Of a stretch of 64,000 nt of DNA, positions 9,388 to 18,930 are shown one piece after another; within the stretch, counting starts at the first letter, position 1, and each line of letters starts with the position of its first letter. Source of the stretch: an uncultured Nostoc sp. (GTDB lineage Bacteria > Cyanobacteriota > Cyanobacteriia > Cyanobacteriales > Nostocaceae); assembly GCF_937863485.1 (NCBI RefSeq), contig NZ_CALMFY010000216.1:19219-83218 (forward strand), in the 5' to 3' direction. The notes below the pieces were generated by a model. That model saw nothing but the letters and a program-made list of their open reading frames with translations. It had not been told where the DNA came from and did no database searches. The position numbers were made by a program, and so were the translations under genes.

Positions 9388-10236
9388 GTGGACTTATATC
9401 AACTATTTAAAACTCGCTCACCGATTATTGGCGTGGTTCACCTACTACCACTGCCGACCTCACCTCGTTGGGGAGGTAGCCTAAAAACGGTGATTGACCG
9501 CGCCGAACAAGAAGCCGCAGCCTTGGCAAGCGGAGGGGTTGACGGACTGATCGTGGAGAATTTTTTCGATGCGCCGTTTACCAAAAACCAAGTTGATCCA
9601 GTGGTTGTGAGTGCGATGACCATTGTGGTGCAGCGGATACAAAATTTAGTGCCTTTGCCTATAGGCTTAAATGTTTTGCGAAACGACGCCAAAAGTGCAA
9701 TGGCGATCGCTAGCTGTGTACAAGCGCAATTCATCCGTGTCAACGTTCTCACAGGGGTGATGGCAACCGACCAGGGATTAATTGAGGGAGAAGCCTATCA
9801 ACTACTCCGCTATCGACGGGAGTTAGGCTCTGATGTTAAAATCCTGGCCGATGTGTTGGTGAAGCACGCCCGTCCTTTGAGTTCTCCAAATCTCACAGTC
9901 GCCGTGAAAGACACCATTGAAAGGGGTTTAGCAGACGGGGTGATTTTGTCAGGCTGGGCTACTGGTAGCCCTCCTAACTTAGAAGATTTGGAACTAGCTT
10001 GTGATGCAGCATCTGGCACGCCAGTGTTCATCGGTAGTGGGGCCAATTGGGAAAATATTGATACATTGATGCAGTCAGCAGATGGTGTAATAGTTTCCAG
10101 TTCCCTGAAACGTCACGGACGCATAGAGCAACCAATAGACCCAATTCGCGTCAGCCAATTTGTAGAAGCCGCACGTCACAATTGGAACTCCAAAAATGAA
10201 AGCAAATCAGCAGAACAAGTGAAGTTACATTCTTAG
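9388..10236 (+). CDS. btpA: BtpA family protein (photosystem I biogenesis)
   Basis: This protein of about 282 residues belongs to the BtpA/SgcQ family, a TIM-barrel-like fold. In Synechocystis BtpA is a peripheral thylakoid protein needed for stable accumulation of photosystem I reaction-centre proteins. Recognisable stretches are IIGVVHLLPLPTSPRW, GVDGLIVENFFDAPF, NVLRNDAKSA and GVILSGWATG. I place the start at GTG 9388 (VDLYQLFKTRSP), because family members begin at this residue; the frame is open to a TTG at 9352. Neither start has a strong ribosome-binding site. It is transcribed alone. Confidence 0.9.
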   Translation: MDLYQLFKTRSPIIGVVHLLPLPTSPRWGGSLKTVIDRAEQEAAALASGGVDGLIVENFFDAPFTKNQVDPVVVSAMTIVVQRIQNLVPLPIGLNVLRNDAKSAMAIASCVQAQFIRVNVLTGVMATDQGLIEGEAYQLLRYRRELGSDVKILADVLVKHARPLSSPNLTVAVKDTIERGLADGVILSGWATGSPPNLEDLELACDAASGTPVFIGSGANWENIDTLMQSADGVIVSSSLKRHGRIEQPIDPIRVSQFVEAARHNWNSKNESKSAEQVKLHS

Positions 10237-10384
10237 GGAGTGGCGAAAGAGAGTTAGGAGTTAGGAGTTATGAGTTATCAGTTTTAAATTAATTGTTCCT
10301 AACTCCTTATTCTTAACTTTTCACTCCTTACTCTTAACTCTTAACTCCTAACTTTTACCAATCCTCAATCCCCAATAGCAGTTT

Positions 10385-11374
10385 ATGATTCGCCGCCGTT
10401 CTACTCCTTGGATTCATAGATGGTCGCGGCCATTGATTGCCGCGATCGCTGGATGTGGTGCTCTGACAACAGGTTATCTCACCATAGAAAAGTTAACAGG
10501 AAACAGTGCAGCTTGTGTGGCACAGGCTGGTGTCAAAGGCTGTAATGATGTGCTTTCCAGTGCTTGGGCAACAGTTTTTGGTCAGCCATTAGCCTTGTTT
10601 GGGTTTTTGGCATACACCAGTATGGTAGTACTGGCTTTGGCTCCCTTGGCAGTTAACCGAGAGCAAAATAATCAGCCGCGCTCAAATTTAGAAAACTTGA
10701 CCTGGTTGCTGCTGCTGGCTGGAGCGATCGCTATGTCTGTCTTTAGTGGCTACTTAATGTACCTGCTGGCATTTCAAATCAAAGCCACTTGTCCCTACTG
10801 TATTGGTTCAGCTTTGTTTTCTCTGAGTCTTTTGGTACTGACAATCATCGGTCGGACTTGGGAGGATATTGGGCAAATCTTCTTTACCGCCATTATTGTG
10901 GGGATGGTAACGCTGATTGGGACTTTAGGCGTCTATGCTGGCGTGAATCCAGTAGCTGATAACCCAGTTGAATCAACTTCTGGACAACCTGTAAAAATTT
11001 CCTTTGATCCCAACAAGAAGGAACCTAAACCTGGAGTTGGTTGGGAAATTACCACTACTTCTGGTGAGGCAGAAATTCAGCTGGCGCGTCACTTGACAAA
11101 CATCGGTGCTAAAGAATATGTTGCTTGGTGGTGTCCCCATTGCCACGAACAAAAGCTGATCTTTGGCCAAGAAGCTTACAAGGAAATTGCTAAGGTTGAG
11201 TGTGCTTCTGCCAATAATCCAAACGTGATAGCGGACGAGTGTAAAGCTGCAAAAATTGAAGGCTTCCCCACTTGGATCATCAATGGTACAAGGTATAGCG
11301 CAGTCCAAAACTTAGAGGAACTGGCGAAAGTTTCTGGTTACACAGGCCCCCGTAACTTCAAGTATTTCAAGTAA
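10385..11374 (+). CDS. vitamin K epoxide reductase (VKOR) fused to thioredoxin-like domain
   Basis: This 329-residue membrane oxidoreductase carries out disulfide bond formation in the periplasm or thylakoid lumen, passing electrons to quinone. The first 200 residues form the VKOR domain: helices beginning near residue 17, a loop with Cys (SAACVAQ and KGCNDVLSS) and the redox-active CPYC at the end of a later helix. After a linker comes a DsbA-like thioredoxin domain with WWCPHCHEQ, two further Cys and GFPTWIINGTRY. This fused architecture is the one known from cyanobacteria and plant chloroplasts (LTO1). All catalytic Cys are present. A terminator hairpin follows. Confidence 0.93.
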   Translation: MIRRRSTPWIHRWSRPLIAAIAGCGALTTGYLTIEKLTGNSAACVAQAGVKGCNDVLSSAWATVFGQPLALFGFLAYTSMVVLALAPLAVNREQNNQPRSNLENLTWLLLLAGAIAMSVFSGYLMYLLAFQIKATCPYCIGSALFSLSLLVLTIIGRTWEDIGQIFFTAIIVGMVTLIGTLGVYAGVNPVADNPVESTSGQPVKISFDPNKKEPKPGVGWEITTTSGEAEIQLARHLTNIGAKEYVAWWCPHCHEQKLIFGQEAYKEIAKVECASANNPNVIADECKAAKIEGFPTWIINGTRYSAVQNLEELAKVSGYTGPRNFKYFK

Positions 11375-11431
11375 TTGCCTTGAGGAAGCCTGCACCGACC
11401 TAGCGGTACCATGTAGTTCGCACCCTATAGT

Positions 11432-11480
11432 CAACTGGATGAATACAGCAAAGTTTGTTTCCAGTTGGCTTTTTTATTTT
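11432..11480 (+). terminator. terminator after VKOR gene
   Basis: CAACTGGA (11432-11439) pairs with TCCAGTTG (11460-11467), with a 20-base loop, and is followed by GCTTTTTTATTTTT. The T tract makes a Rho-independent terminator likely. Confidence 0.7.
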
Positions 11481-11550
11481 TGGTAATAGACAAGAGGTGT
11501 TGTCCAATACGCTTTTTCCTAATTTTCCAGCGGCTTTTATCCGTAAACAC

Positions 11551-11735
11551 CTTAGCTCGACTTTATCCAAAATGAGCACCTAAGTTTTCTTTATCCGGCA
11601 AAAACCCTAGCTTTTTAGCACAAACTTTTTCCATGTCATTAGTTATCGTTGAACTTCATAAAGTAAAACTACTGTCCCACAAAGGTTTCACCTTCAGCGT
11701 TGATGTTTTCAAAAAATGGATAAAGTCGAGCTTAG
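11551..11735. repeat. inverted-repeat element (MITE-like) before the diguanylate cyclase gene
   Basis: An 18-base arm CTTAGCTCGACTTTATCC at 11551-11568 is repeated in inverted orientation at 11718-11735 with one mismatch; 149 bases lie between. A related piece (GAGCTTTATCCAAACGAGAACC) is seen near 27462. No open frame is inside. It is probably a non-autonomous mobile element or a remnant. Confidence 0.5.
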
Positions 11736-11815
11736 AGGTTGTTTGAAAAGTAACGTTATTAACATTAGCACCTCTATCCGTCAATTAGTTCTTGACAGAC
11801 TACTAGGTAATGGGA

Positions 11816-14011
11816 ATGAATCAGCAGCTAGGCAAGCATTGTGTGAAGTTAATCTTTGGATTGAAACAATCGCTTCGTCGAGGACACAGGGAGTTAATTA
11901 CTGCCGCTATCGTTGCAGTCTGCGTCCTACTTTTGCACTCCATCGGATTATTGCAATCTTTGGAGTTAGCAGCTTTGGATCAATTTTTTCGCTTACGTCC
12001 AAATGAACCGCCAGAAGATCGTATTACTATCGTAGTAATTGATGAGGCTTATTTAAACGAAGTAGGTTGGCCGATTCCAGATACAAATATTGCCCAACTG
12101 TTGCAAAAATTAAACGTCCACAAACCCCGTGCTATTGGCTTAGATATCTACCGAAATTTGCCAGTAAAGCCTGTTAATCAAGAACTGCCTAATGCTTATA
12201 AGTCAATGCCCAACTTGATTGGTATTGAACAACTAGCAAATGACAAAAACGTTAGTGTTTTACCTCCACTGGGATTAAATCAAAATCAAGTGGGCTTTAA
12301 CAACGTGCTGTATGACTCTGATGTTAAAGTCCGTCGCAGCTTGTTGTATTGGCACGTTGATAATCAGGTACACGAAAGTTTTGCCCTGAAGTTGGCTAAA
12401 TTGTATTTAAAGTCAGAAAATATTACTCCCAGCAAAGCAAAAAGCAACCCTGAGTATTTGCAATTGGGTAAGGCAGTATTTACTCGTTTTCAGGCTAATG
12501 ATGGTGGTTATGTGGGAGCTGATGCTGGAGGCTACCAAATTTTGACCAATTTTCCCAAACCCAAATGTCAAAGTTCATGTGGAGAATTTGATAGTTTTCG
12601 CCAGGTATCGATGAAAGATGTACTGGCAGATAAAGTCGAAGAAAACTTAATTAAAGATCGGATTATACTCATTGGCTCCATTGCACCCAGTCTTCAAGAT
12701 TTTGTATTTATTCCTTACTCCAGCAGTCTGAGGGGGACGGCAAAGCCTGTACCTGGTATTCAACTACAAGCTTATTTTATTAGTGAGTTAATCTCCGCTG
12801 CTCTGCAAGGACGACCCTTACTCAAAGTCTGGCCTGACTTAGTGGAAAATTTGTGGATTTTTATCTGGTCTTATCTGGGAGCCGTGACGACATGGCGGAT
12901 ACGACACGCAACTAGGAACCTGATCAGTATCCTAGTTTCTTGTTTTGTATTAAGCCTGAGTGCGTACGTTGCTTTCTTGTATGGGTGGTGGATACCGATT
13001 ATTCCCTCACTGTTTAGCTTTGGTAGTTCAGCTATTTGGATAACCAGTCATATTGCCCACATGCAGGAAGAGTGGAAACGTTCCAAAGAATTTTTGTATC
13101 ACGTAATCAACACAATTTCTGATCCAATTTTTGTGAAAAATGAACAACATCAGTGGATTGTTTTAAATGAGGCATATTGTCGATTTATCGGTTATTCAAA
13201 TAACTTATTAATTGAAAAGTCAGACTATGACTTTTTGCCGAAACATGAAGCCGATGTGTTTCGACGACACGATGATCTTGTTTTCGAGACTCAGCAACCC
13301 CAGGAGCATGAAGAAGAATTTACGAATGCAGATGGTCAGACTCATAAAATCGCCACTAAGCGATCGCTTCACAAAGATGCAGCTGGCAATTTATTTTTAG
13401 TTGGGGTCATCCGAGATATTACTCAGCACAAGCTCACAGAGCAACGTCTCAAGTGTACCGCTGCTGAACTATCCCGCTCTAACGATGAATTCAAACTCAA
13501 AGAAGACCATTTGCGTTACTTAGCAAATCACGACCCGCTCACTGGTCTATCCAATCGCAAATTTTTTGCCGAACAACTTTACAAGTCATTACACGGGGCG
13601 CAAGACGACAACTTGTTGCTGGGAGTGCTGTTTATTGATTTAGATGGCTTTAAGCAAGTCAATGATACTCTGGGGCACGAGACAGGCGATCGCTTGCTAA
13701 TGACTATCGCTGAACGACTCAGCAAATCTTTACGCGCTAGTGATACAGTTTCTCGTTTGGGTGGCGATGAATTTACTGTAATTTTACGGGCAATTCCTAA
13801 TGTCCAAATAGCTGCTAAAGTCGCTGAAAAAATTTTAAGCAATATTATCAAGCCAATTGTTGTAGACGGCGATGCAATCCGAATCTCTGCCAGTATTGGC
13901 ATTAGTGTCTACCCATACAACAGTCAAGACAGTGAAACTTTGATGAAACAAGCAGATGCAGCAATGTATCGTGCCAAGCGCCTGGGTAAAAATCGCTACG
14001 AGTTTGCTTAA
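11816..14011 (+). CDS. CHASE2-PAS-GGDEF diguanylate cyclase
   Basis: A membrane-bound sensor that probably makes cyclic-di-GMP. An N-terminal helix (about 28-46) leads into an extracytoplasmic CHASE2 domain (about 50-330; RITIVVIDEAYLNEVGWP is typical), then three helices (about 335-425), a PAS domain (about 430-550; FLYHVINTISDPIFVK) and a GGDEF domain (about 565-731). The active-site motif is intact (RLGGDEF). An inhibitory I-site RASD lies five residues before it, which suggests product feedback. I use ATG 11816 because an AGG stands 8 bases before it; ATG 11810 is in frame but too close. The ligand is unknown. Confidence 0.92.
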   Translation: MNQQLGKHCVKLIFGLKQSLRRGHRELITAAIVAVCVLLLHSIGLLQSLELAALDQFFRLRPNEPPEDRITIVVIDEAYLNEVGWPIPDTNIAQLLQKLNVHKPRAIGLDIYRNLPVKPVNQELPNAYKSMPNLIGIEQLANDKNVSVLPPLGLNQNQVGFNNVLYDSDVKVRRSLLYWHVDNQVHESFALKLAKLYLKSENITPSKAKSNPEYLQLGKAVFTRFQANDGGYVGADAGGYQILTNFPKPKCQSSCGEFDSFRQVSMKDVLADKVEENLIKDRIILIGSIAPSLQDFVFIPYSSSLRGTAKPVPGIQLQAYFISELISAALQGRPLLKVWPDLVENLWIFIWSYLGAVTTWRIRHATRNLISILVSCFVLSLSAYVAFLYGWWIPIIPSLFSFGSSAIWITSHIAHMQEEWKRSKEFLYHVINTISDPIFVKNEQHQWIVLNEAYCRFIGYSNNLLIEKSDYDFLPKHEADVFRRHDDLVFETQQPQEHEEEFTNADGQTHKIATKRSLHKDAAGNLFLVGVIRDITQHKLTEQRLKCTAAELSRSNDEFKLKEDHLRYLANHDPLTGLSNRKFFAEQLYKSLHGAQDDNLLLGVLFIDLDGFKQVNDTLGHETGDRLLMTIAERLSKSLRASDTVSRLGGDEFTVILRAIPNVQIAAKVAEKILSNIIKPIVVDGDAIRISASIGISVYPYNSQDSETLMKQADAAMYRAKRLGKNRYEFA

Positions 14012-14750
14012 TTAGTCAAGAGTCAAGCCTCCAGACTTTTCTCACTTTAGTCAATATTTTTACCCTAAAATTAGGAATGTGGACTTGAAACACGTTCAAG
14101 GCACTGTCTTGAAAAACCATTGTGTATATGCCTAGAGGTGGCTTTTTAGGCAATATAGAGACCTAGCAAGGCTTTTGACTAAACCTAAGAACATAGGTAG
14201 GAAAGGAATTAGTCATCAAAGGTAATTAGGAAACTATCTTAATTTTAAAAGTATTTTTACTTTCAATAAATATACTTATATTTACTCGGTTTATTACGGT
14301 ATTTTATAGTTCAAACGTTTTTAAAATTTTTGTTATCTGGGAATTTTGTTGTTTTATCTTTACTGTAATTAAATTTAACCTACTACAAAAAAATAAGTAT
14401 TTTTTGAGATTTTTATGAGCTTCATTTTTTAAAAAACATAGTGTTTATACTGATGAACATAAAGATACTATTAATAAAATAGTGATTTAGGCGAAATTTT
14501 GATCGGATTTATCAACATATCTAACTTTCGACTGATGTGAAAACAGCATCTTTAAGAATACCAATTAAGTATCAAAACTATTTAATACCAGCAGATTAAT
14601 CTTTAACTACAAGTAGATACCACCATGACTTGTACACTAACTGTAAGAATTTAATAAATTTGAAATCTTTTTACAAAAAAGTAAGTAAATATACGATCGT
14701 CCATAAAAAATACGTTTTGAAATTAAAAATTAGTAATTTTACTGAAATTT
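14012..14750. other. AT-rich gene-free spacer
   Basis: These 740 bases are markedly AT-rich with no coding frame that I would defend. Near 14120-14180 there is a short GC-containing stretch able to fold (GCCTAGAGGTGGC with TTTTTAGGC). The rest is low-complexity. It may hold the promoter or long leader of the small secreted protein gene at 14751, or a small RNA, but nothing can be named. Confidence 0.3.
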
Positions 14751-14987
14751 ATGAAAACTAACTTCCGAATTACAAAGTTTATCGTATTGTGCATAAGTGC
14801 TTATATCCTACTACCTAAAATTGCCACTTACACATGTATCTTCAGCAGTGCAAGTGCTAATACTTTGCCCACTACTAGCAGCAAAGCTTTAATCGCTCCC
14901 AAGGTCAATTCTCAAAATTTAAAAGACATATATATCCCACCAAATTATGGTGGTCCCGACAGTCAGCATGGTAGCGGGACTCGCTGA
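14751..14987 (+). CDS. small secreted protein with C-terminal GGPDSQHGSGTR
   Basis: A 78-residue protein with a clear signal peptide: basic start MKTNFRITK, hydrophobic core IVLCISAYILLP and a signal-peptidase-like SSASA followed by NTLPTT. The mature part would be only about 42 residues and ends in YIPPNYGGPDSQHGSGTR and a stop. A PPN-x-GGP-..-GSGTR element resembles the motif that opens the mature part of DUF928-like cyanobacterial exported proteins, as far as I recall, so this may be either a genuine short exported peptide or a truncated gene. Just after the stop lie an inverted repeat (ACTCGCT / AGCGAGT) and tandem AGTCAAA units. Confidence 0.5.
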   Translation: MKTNFRITKFIVLCISAYILLPKIATYTCIFSSASANTLPTTSSKALIAPKVNSQNLKDIYIPPNYGGPDSQHGSGTR

Positions 14988-15042
14988 TAGCAATAGCGCT
15001 AGCGAGTTATCGAGCATGGGGGGACTAGTACCGCAAAGCGGA

Positions 15043-15073
15043 AGTCAAAAGTCAAAAGTCAAAAGTCAAAAGT
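15043..15073. repeat. heptanucleotide tandem repeat (AGTCAAA)
   Basis: Four successive AGTCAAA units. Such short tandemly repeated heptamers (STRR) are typical of Nostocales intergenic DNA. Confidence 0.75.
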
Positions 15074-15217
15074 ATTATAAAATAAGCTCTTTAGGGCTTT
15101 TCAATGGGTTGTTTATTTCCGCCGCGCTGTACTAGTAGTAATGATGTAGGAACGTCACCCGTCCCTGGCGCAGCGACCACAGGATAAGGAATTAAAAGCC
15201 TGTTATGAAAACTACAA

Positions 15218-16894
15218 TCAAGACAATAGTGGAGATTTCCACCAATGATGTGTTTGTACAAGTGTGTGAACTTGCCAATTTGGGTCTGGTTGAGGATAAT
15301 CTAAACGGTAGTGTCCGCCTCGGCTTTCGGTTCTAAAAACAGCACTTTTGAGAATTAAATCAGCCACATCTAATAAATTGCGGGTTTCTGCCCAAAGTCC
15401 TAATTGCCGTTCAACATCTGGTAAGTCAAAACTAGCTGGTTCTGCGGGACGTAAAGCAAGCAAGAATTGACTTAAATGCAAAGCCGCGAAATCTTGCTGC
15501 CAAGATTCAATAGTGGCGATCGCAGTTTCCAACCGTGATTGCTCCCGACAAATACCAGCACTTTCCCACACTAGACGTGGTAACTTTTCCCTGAGTGCTT
15601 CTAGCTGTGCTTGCTGGATGTGCCACTCACTAGCATCAGGACTAAATTTCCGTAATGGCAGCACTGGTGTTTCTGACGGCAGCCCAATATTTTCCAACTC
15701 AATTTGGCCCATCTGGGCCCCAAATACAATACATTCCAGTAGGGAATTACTGGCAAGGCGATTTGCCCCATGTACCCCGGTACTAGCGGTTTCACCCACC
15801 GCGTACAAACTCTTAATATTCGTGCGATTCATCAGATCCGCGACAATCCCGCCCATCCAGTAATGGGCAGCAGGGGCCACAGGAATTGGTTCATGGAAGA
15901 CATTAATCCCCCAATGCTGACAAACTTTGATAATGTTGGGAAAGCGGTGACGAATCTTGTCAACGGGTATGGGGCGCATATCCAACCATACATGGGCAGT
16001 CGCCAGATCAACGGCGGTACGTTGTAAATGGCTGAAAATTGCTCTACTGACCACATCTCTGGGTGCGAGTTCACCCGCTGGGTGATAGTCAAAGGCAAAA
16101 CGCCGCCCTTCGTTATCGACAAGGTGCGCCCCCTCGCCGCGTACAGCTTCGCTAATCAGAAAGCGATCGGCACCAGGTTTAGTCAGGGCAGTGGGGTGAA
16201 ATTGCACAAATTCCAAATCGCGGAGGATCGCCCCAGCCCGAGCTGCGATCGCTACCCCATCACCCGTACTCACAGCCGGGTTAGTGGTTTGGGCAAATAC
16301 CTGACCGCCGCCGCCAGTTGCCAATACCACAGCACCAGCTCTTACCCATGTGATTTCACCTTGATAAAACAGGCTTATTCCCTGACAGCGACCACTTTCG
16401 GGTTCGAGCCACAAACTTAAAGCCAAAGCTTGCTGAATGACTTGAATATTCTGGCGACGTAATACTTGGGCGGTGAGGGTAGTGGTAACTTCCCTCCCTG
16501 TGGTGTCAGCGGCGTGCAAAACGCGGTTGCGAGAATGGGCAGCTTCTAAAGTTAAAGCCAAGGCTTGACCATGACGATCAAAAGCAACCCCCAAGTTAAC
16601 TAAAGATTGAATACAGTTCGGGGCAAGTTGGGCGAGAAATTCTACAGCGGTGCGATCGCATAAACCCGCACCTGCCCGGATCGTATCTTCAATGTGTAGC
16701 GTCGGAGAATCTTCCGGCGAAACGGCTGCGGCAATGCCACCTTGCGCCCAATCACTGGCGGACAAAGCAACAGTTTCTTTGGTAATCAAGCCGACTCGCA
16801 AGGAATTTGGTAGACACAGCGCTGTGTATAGTCCAGCCGCACCAGCACCGACTACTAAGACATCAAATTGGCTAGGAATATCTATCTGAGGCAA
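15218..16894 (-). CDS. nadB: L-aspartate oxidase
   Basis: A 558-residue FAD enzyme that oxidises L-aspartate to iminoaspartate, the first step of de novo NAD synthesis (used by quinolinate synthase NadA). The N-terminal dinucleotide-binding motif is VVGAGAAGLYTAL. Further family motifs are SDWAQGGIAAAV, DLEFVQFHPTAL, ISEAVRGEGAHLVD, HYWMGGI and GANRLASNSLLECIVFG. The C-terminal helical domain is complete. The start is MPQIDIPSQFD at 16894. Length is normal for the family. psbU follows upstream on the same strand after a repeat-bearing gap, probably as a separate unit. Confidence 0.95.
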   Translation of the reverse strand: MPQIDIPSQFDVLVVGAGAAGLYTALCLPNSLRVGLITKETVALSASDWAQGGIAAAVSPEDSPTLHIEDTIRAGAGLCDRTAVEFLAQLAPNCIQSLVNLGVAFDRHGQALALTLEAAHSRNRVLHAADTTGREVTTTLTAQVLRRQNIQVIQQALALSLWLEPESGRCQGISLFYQGEITWVRAGAVVLATGGGGQVFAQTTNPAVSTGDGVAIAARAGAILRDLEFVQFHPTALTKPGADRFLISEAVRGEGAHLVDNEGRRFAFDYHPAGELAPRDVVSRAIFSHLQRTAVDLATAHVWLDMRPIPVDKIRHRFPNIIKVCQHWGINVFHEPIPVAPAAHYWMGGIVADLMNRTNIKSLYAVGETASTGVHGANRLASNSLLECIVFGAQMGQIELENIGLPSETPVLPLRKFSPDASEWHIQQAQLEALREKLPRLVWESAGICREQSRLETAIATIESWQQDFAALHLSQFLLALRPAEPASFDLPDVERQLGLWAETRNLLDVADLILKSAVFRTESRGGHYRLDYPQPDPNWQVHTLVQTHHWWKSPLLS

Positions 16895-16902
16895 GGTAAT
16901 GG

Positions 16903-16945
16903 GGGAGTTAGAAGTGAGGAGTGAGGAGTCAGGAGTGAGGAGTTT
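16903..16945. repeat. heptanucleotide tandem repeat (GTGAGGA type)
   Basis: Imperfect repeats of GTGAGGA/GTCAGGA between nadB and psbU, of the STRR type, followed by an inverted companion (AACTCCTAACTCCTAACTC). Confidence 0.65.
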
Positions 16946-17040
16946 AGAATTTTTAACTCCTAACTCCTAACTCGTAATCGTATCCCACTCCCTAGAATCA
17001 GGAGTGGGCTGCTATTTGCTACATTGACTGCAACGTGCAG

Positions 17041-17469
17041 TTATCTGTAGATGCCGTTGTTAAAGCGATCGTCTCCCTCGTTGAAGGCAGGCTCTAGTTC
17101 TGTCACGGTGAATTTATCGAAGTTGGCTTGCAGGGTTTCTTTTTGGCGATCGCTCAATCCTGGAAGATCCAATACATCCTCTACTTTTTGGTAGGGAGCA
17201 TTCGTGATGATTTTCTTAGCCAGGGTGGGATAAAGCCCTGGATACTGTTGAAAAGCTCGGACGTTGGTATTATTTAAATCAATTTTTTTACCAAATTCCG
17301 TTCCTAGTTTAGCGTCTGCCCGATTCTGCCGCTGAATTGCCAGAACTGGGACTTGAGGAAAAGCAAAACTGTTGAAACTAGCAGCCTGGGCTATCTGAGT
17401 TGTTCCCAACCATCCCCAGCAACTAAGTAACAAACTAAACACTGTTAATAAACGCACCAATCCTTTCAC
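17041..17469 (-). CDS. psbU: photosystem II 12 kDa extrinsic protein PsbU
   Basis: This 142-residue lumenal subunit stabilises the oxygen-evolving Mn cluster of cyanobacterial photosystem II. A signal peptide (MKGLVRLLTVFSLLLSCWGW, cleavage probably after AQAA) carries it into the thylakoid lumen. The mature part shows the diagnostic GKKIDLNNTNVRAF, PGLYPTLAKKI and LDLPGLSDRQKETL, a helix-hairpin-helix-like fold. Length and order match the family throughout. It is transcribed alone, with a 500-base leader region upstream. Confidence 0.96.
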   Translation of the reverse strand: MKGLVRLLTVFSLLLSCWGWLGTTQIAQAASFNSFAFPQVPVLAIQRQNRADAKLGTEFGKKIDLNNTNVRAFQQYPGLYPTLAKKIITNAPYQKVEDVLDLPGLSDRQKETLQANFDKFTVTELEPAFNEGDDRFNNGIYR

Positions 17470-17967
17470 GATTTTCTACCTCTTTCCATCAAACAGAAAT
17501 AAAAGTTTTAAGCTAACAGGCGTCAGCGGTCATTAGTCATTAGTCAGAGCGCCAAAGACAATTAGACTTTGGACAAAACCTGATAGCTTAATCAACACAG
17601 CAGTCATCAGAAACTAATATACAGCGGATTAATATCCACAATATTTGCCGTTACTGGGTTTGACTCTATTTTTGCCAAAAATTTTCATAGTGGTAAGAGT
17701 GCCTGCATAGCTGCAATAGTATTCCATCCATGATCCTGGTAGCATTCCCAGCTAAACGAAATCTTTTCGGGGTGGCTGATTCTACCTCCCAAGCAGACAT
17801 GAAACCGGGCGATGTCTAATACCGAAAACCCTAGCAAGAAGACTTGATGCTGATCGATTGTTATGTAATATTTCTTAACTAATAAATTATCTACAGCATC
17901 ATTTTTGATGTGCCGTAGATTGGGCTGGAAAAAGTTTCGGTTTTGATATTACCCAATTTTTGAATAT
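17470..17967. other. spacer between psbU and the DUF3120 gene
   Basis: Nothing coding is seen in these 500 bases. The psbU promoter must lie at the left end. The middle part (about 17690-17850) is less AT-rich and might fold, but I recognise no riboswitch or known small RNA. Confidence 0.3.
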
Positions 17968-18747
17968 TTAGGCTGCGATCGCAGCTAACAAAAATAGGCT
18001 GTCTACCAAAATTGTGCTTAAAACTGCGCCACTAAAGGCATACCAGTGTCTTTGATTTCGACCTAAAGGTAAAATCCCGACTGTTAACAGCACTAAGGCG
18101 AGAATTATCGCCCAAGTTTGTCCCCAAGGTGCTTGTACTTGCATTAGGGCATTTTGTAAAATTTGTGGTGCGCCATCTGCATCTACTCTCATGATTTGCC
18201 GCCAATAGGGCATCAAGTCTGCTAGATAAAAATATACATCTGTTAAAACTGTACCGAGTAAAGAACCTAAATAAAACCAGCTACCCACCTTACCCCAATT
18301 CTTCGCCAGACACCAGCAAGCAAGCGGTAAGCCTATAGATTCTACTGGCAGATGCCATAAAGGTTCCCAACGTAACCAGCCCCAGTAAATCGCTCCTGCT
18401 AACCAACTCCAGCTAAATCCGAAGAGCAAATCTCCCCAGACATAAGTTGCAGTCCGTGACATTAAGGTAAAACTTAGCCACACCCAAAATGCTGTCAGCG
18501 CTAAACTTAGACTTGGTAGCGATCGCACTATAGGCGCTTCTACAAATACTGGTACTGTTACCAAAAACACCGCCGCCGCAAACACTAACCAAGTTTGTCG
18601 GGCAGAAATAGATAAGGGGAGAGAGGGAGAAGAGGAGAGTGTAGATTCCAATTGCCTGATCCCCTTTTGCCCAAGATCAGCCAAATCCAACTCGGTATCA
18701 ATAGAAGGGGTAGAAGCAGTGTAGGAGGACAGTGTATTATTTATCAA
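17968..18747 (-). CDS. DUF3120 domain-containing membrane protein
   Basis: A 259-residue integral membrane protein of a cyanobacteria-specific family without known function. The first 45 residues are polar and cytoplasmic-looking. Then come about seven hydrophobic helices, starting with TWLVFAAAVFLVTVPVFVE; Trp-rich segments such as WSWLAGAIYWGWLRWEPLWH are typical of the family. A DADGAPQILQNALMQVQAPWG loop is conserved. The family is conserved among photosynthetic cyanobacteria, which suggests a housekeeping membrane role; that is inference. Confidence 0.85.
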   Translation of the reverse strand: MINNTLSSYTASTPSIDTELDLADLGQKGIRQLESTLSSSPSLPLSISARQTWLVFAAAVFLVTVPVFVEAPIVRSLPSLSLALTAFWVWLSFTLMSRTATYVWGDLLFGFSWSWLAGAIYWGWLRWEPLWHLPVESIGLPLACWCLAKNWGKVGSWFYLGSLLGTVLTDVYFYLADLMPYWRQIMRVDADGAPQILQNALMQVQAPWGQTWAIILALVLLTVGILPLGRNQRHWYAFSGAVLSTILVDSLFLLAAIAA

Positions 18748-18930
18748 AGTTTTTAATATTTGTTACTAAACTTTATCTTACTTAAGATATCACATCTAAA
18801 AATCCCCATAGGGGGCATTTTGATTGGATCTAAATTTTATCAAGGTTCGATGTCACCCGGAAAAACTGAGTACAACAACGTAAAGTTGGATAATTCGTAA
18901 AAGTACGCATCCATTTTAGGAGTCTAGTTA

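Noticed and set aside
14751..14987. PatS-type heterocyst inhibitor because of GSG near the C-terminus
   Set aside because: PatS and HetN carry RGSGR; here the sequence is HGSGTR, so the similarity is superficial.
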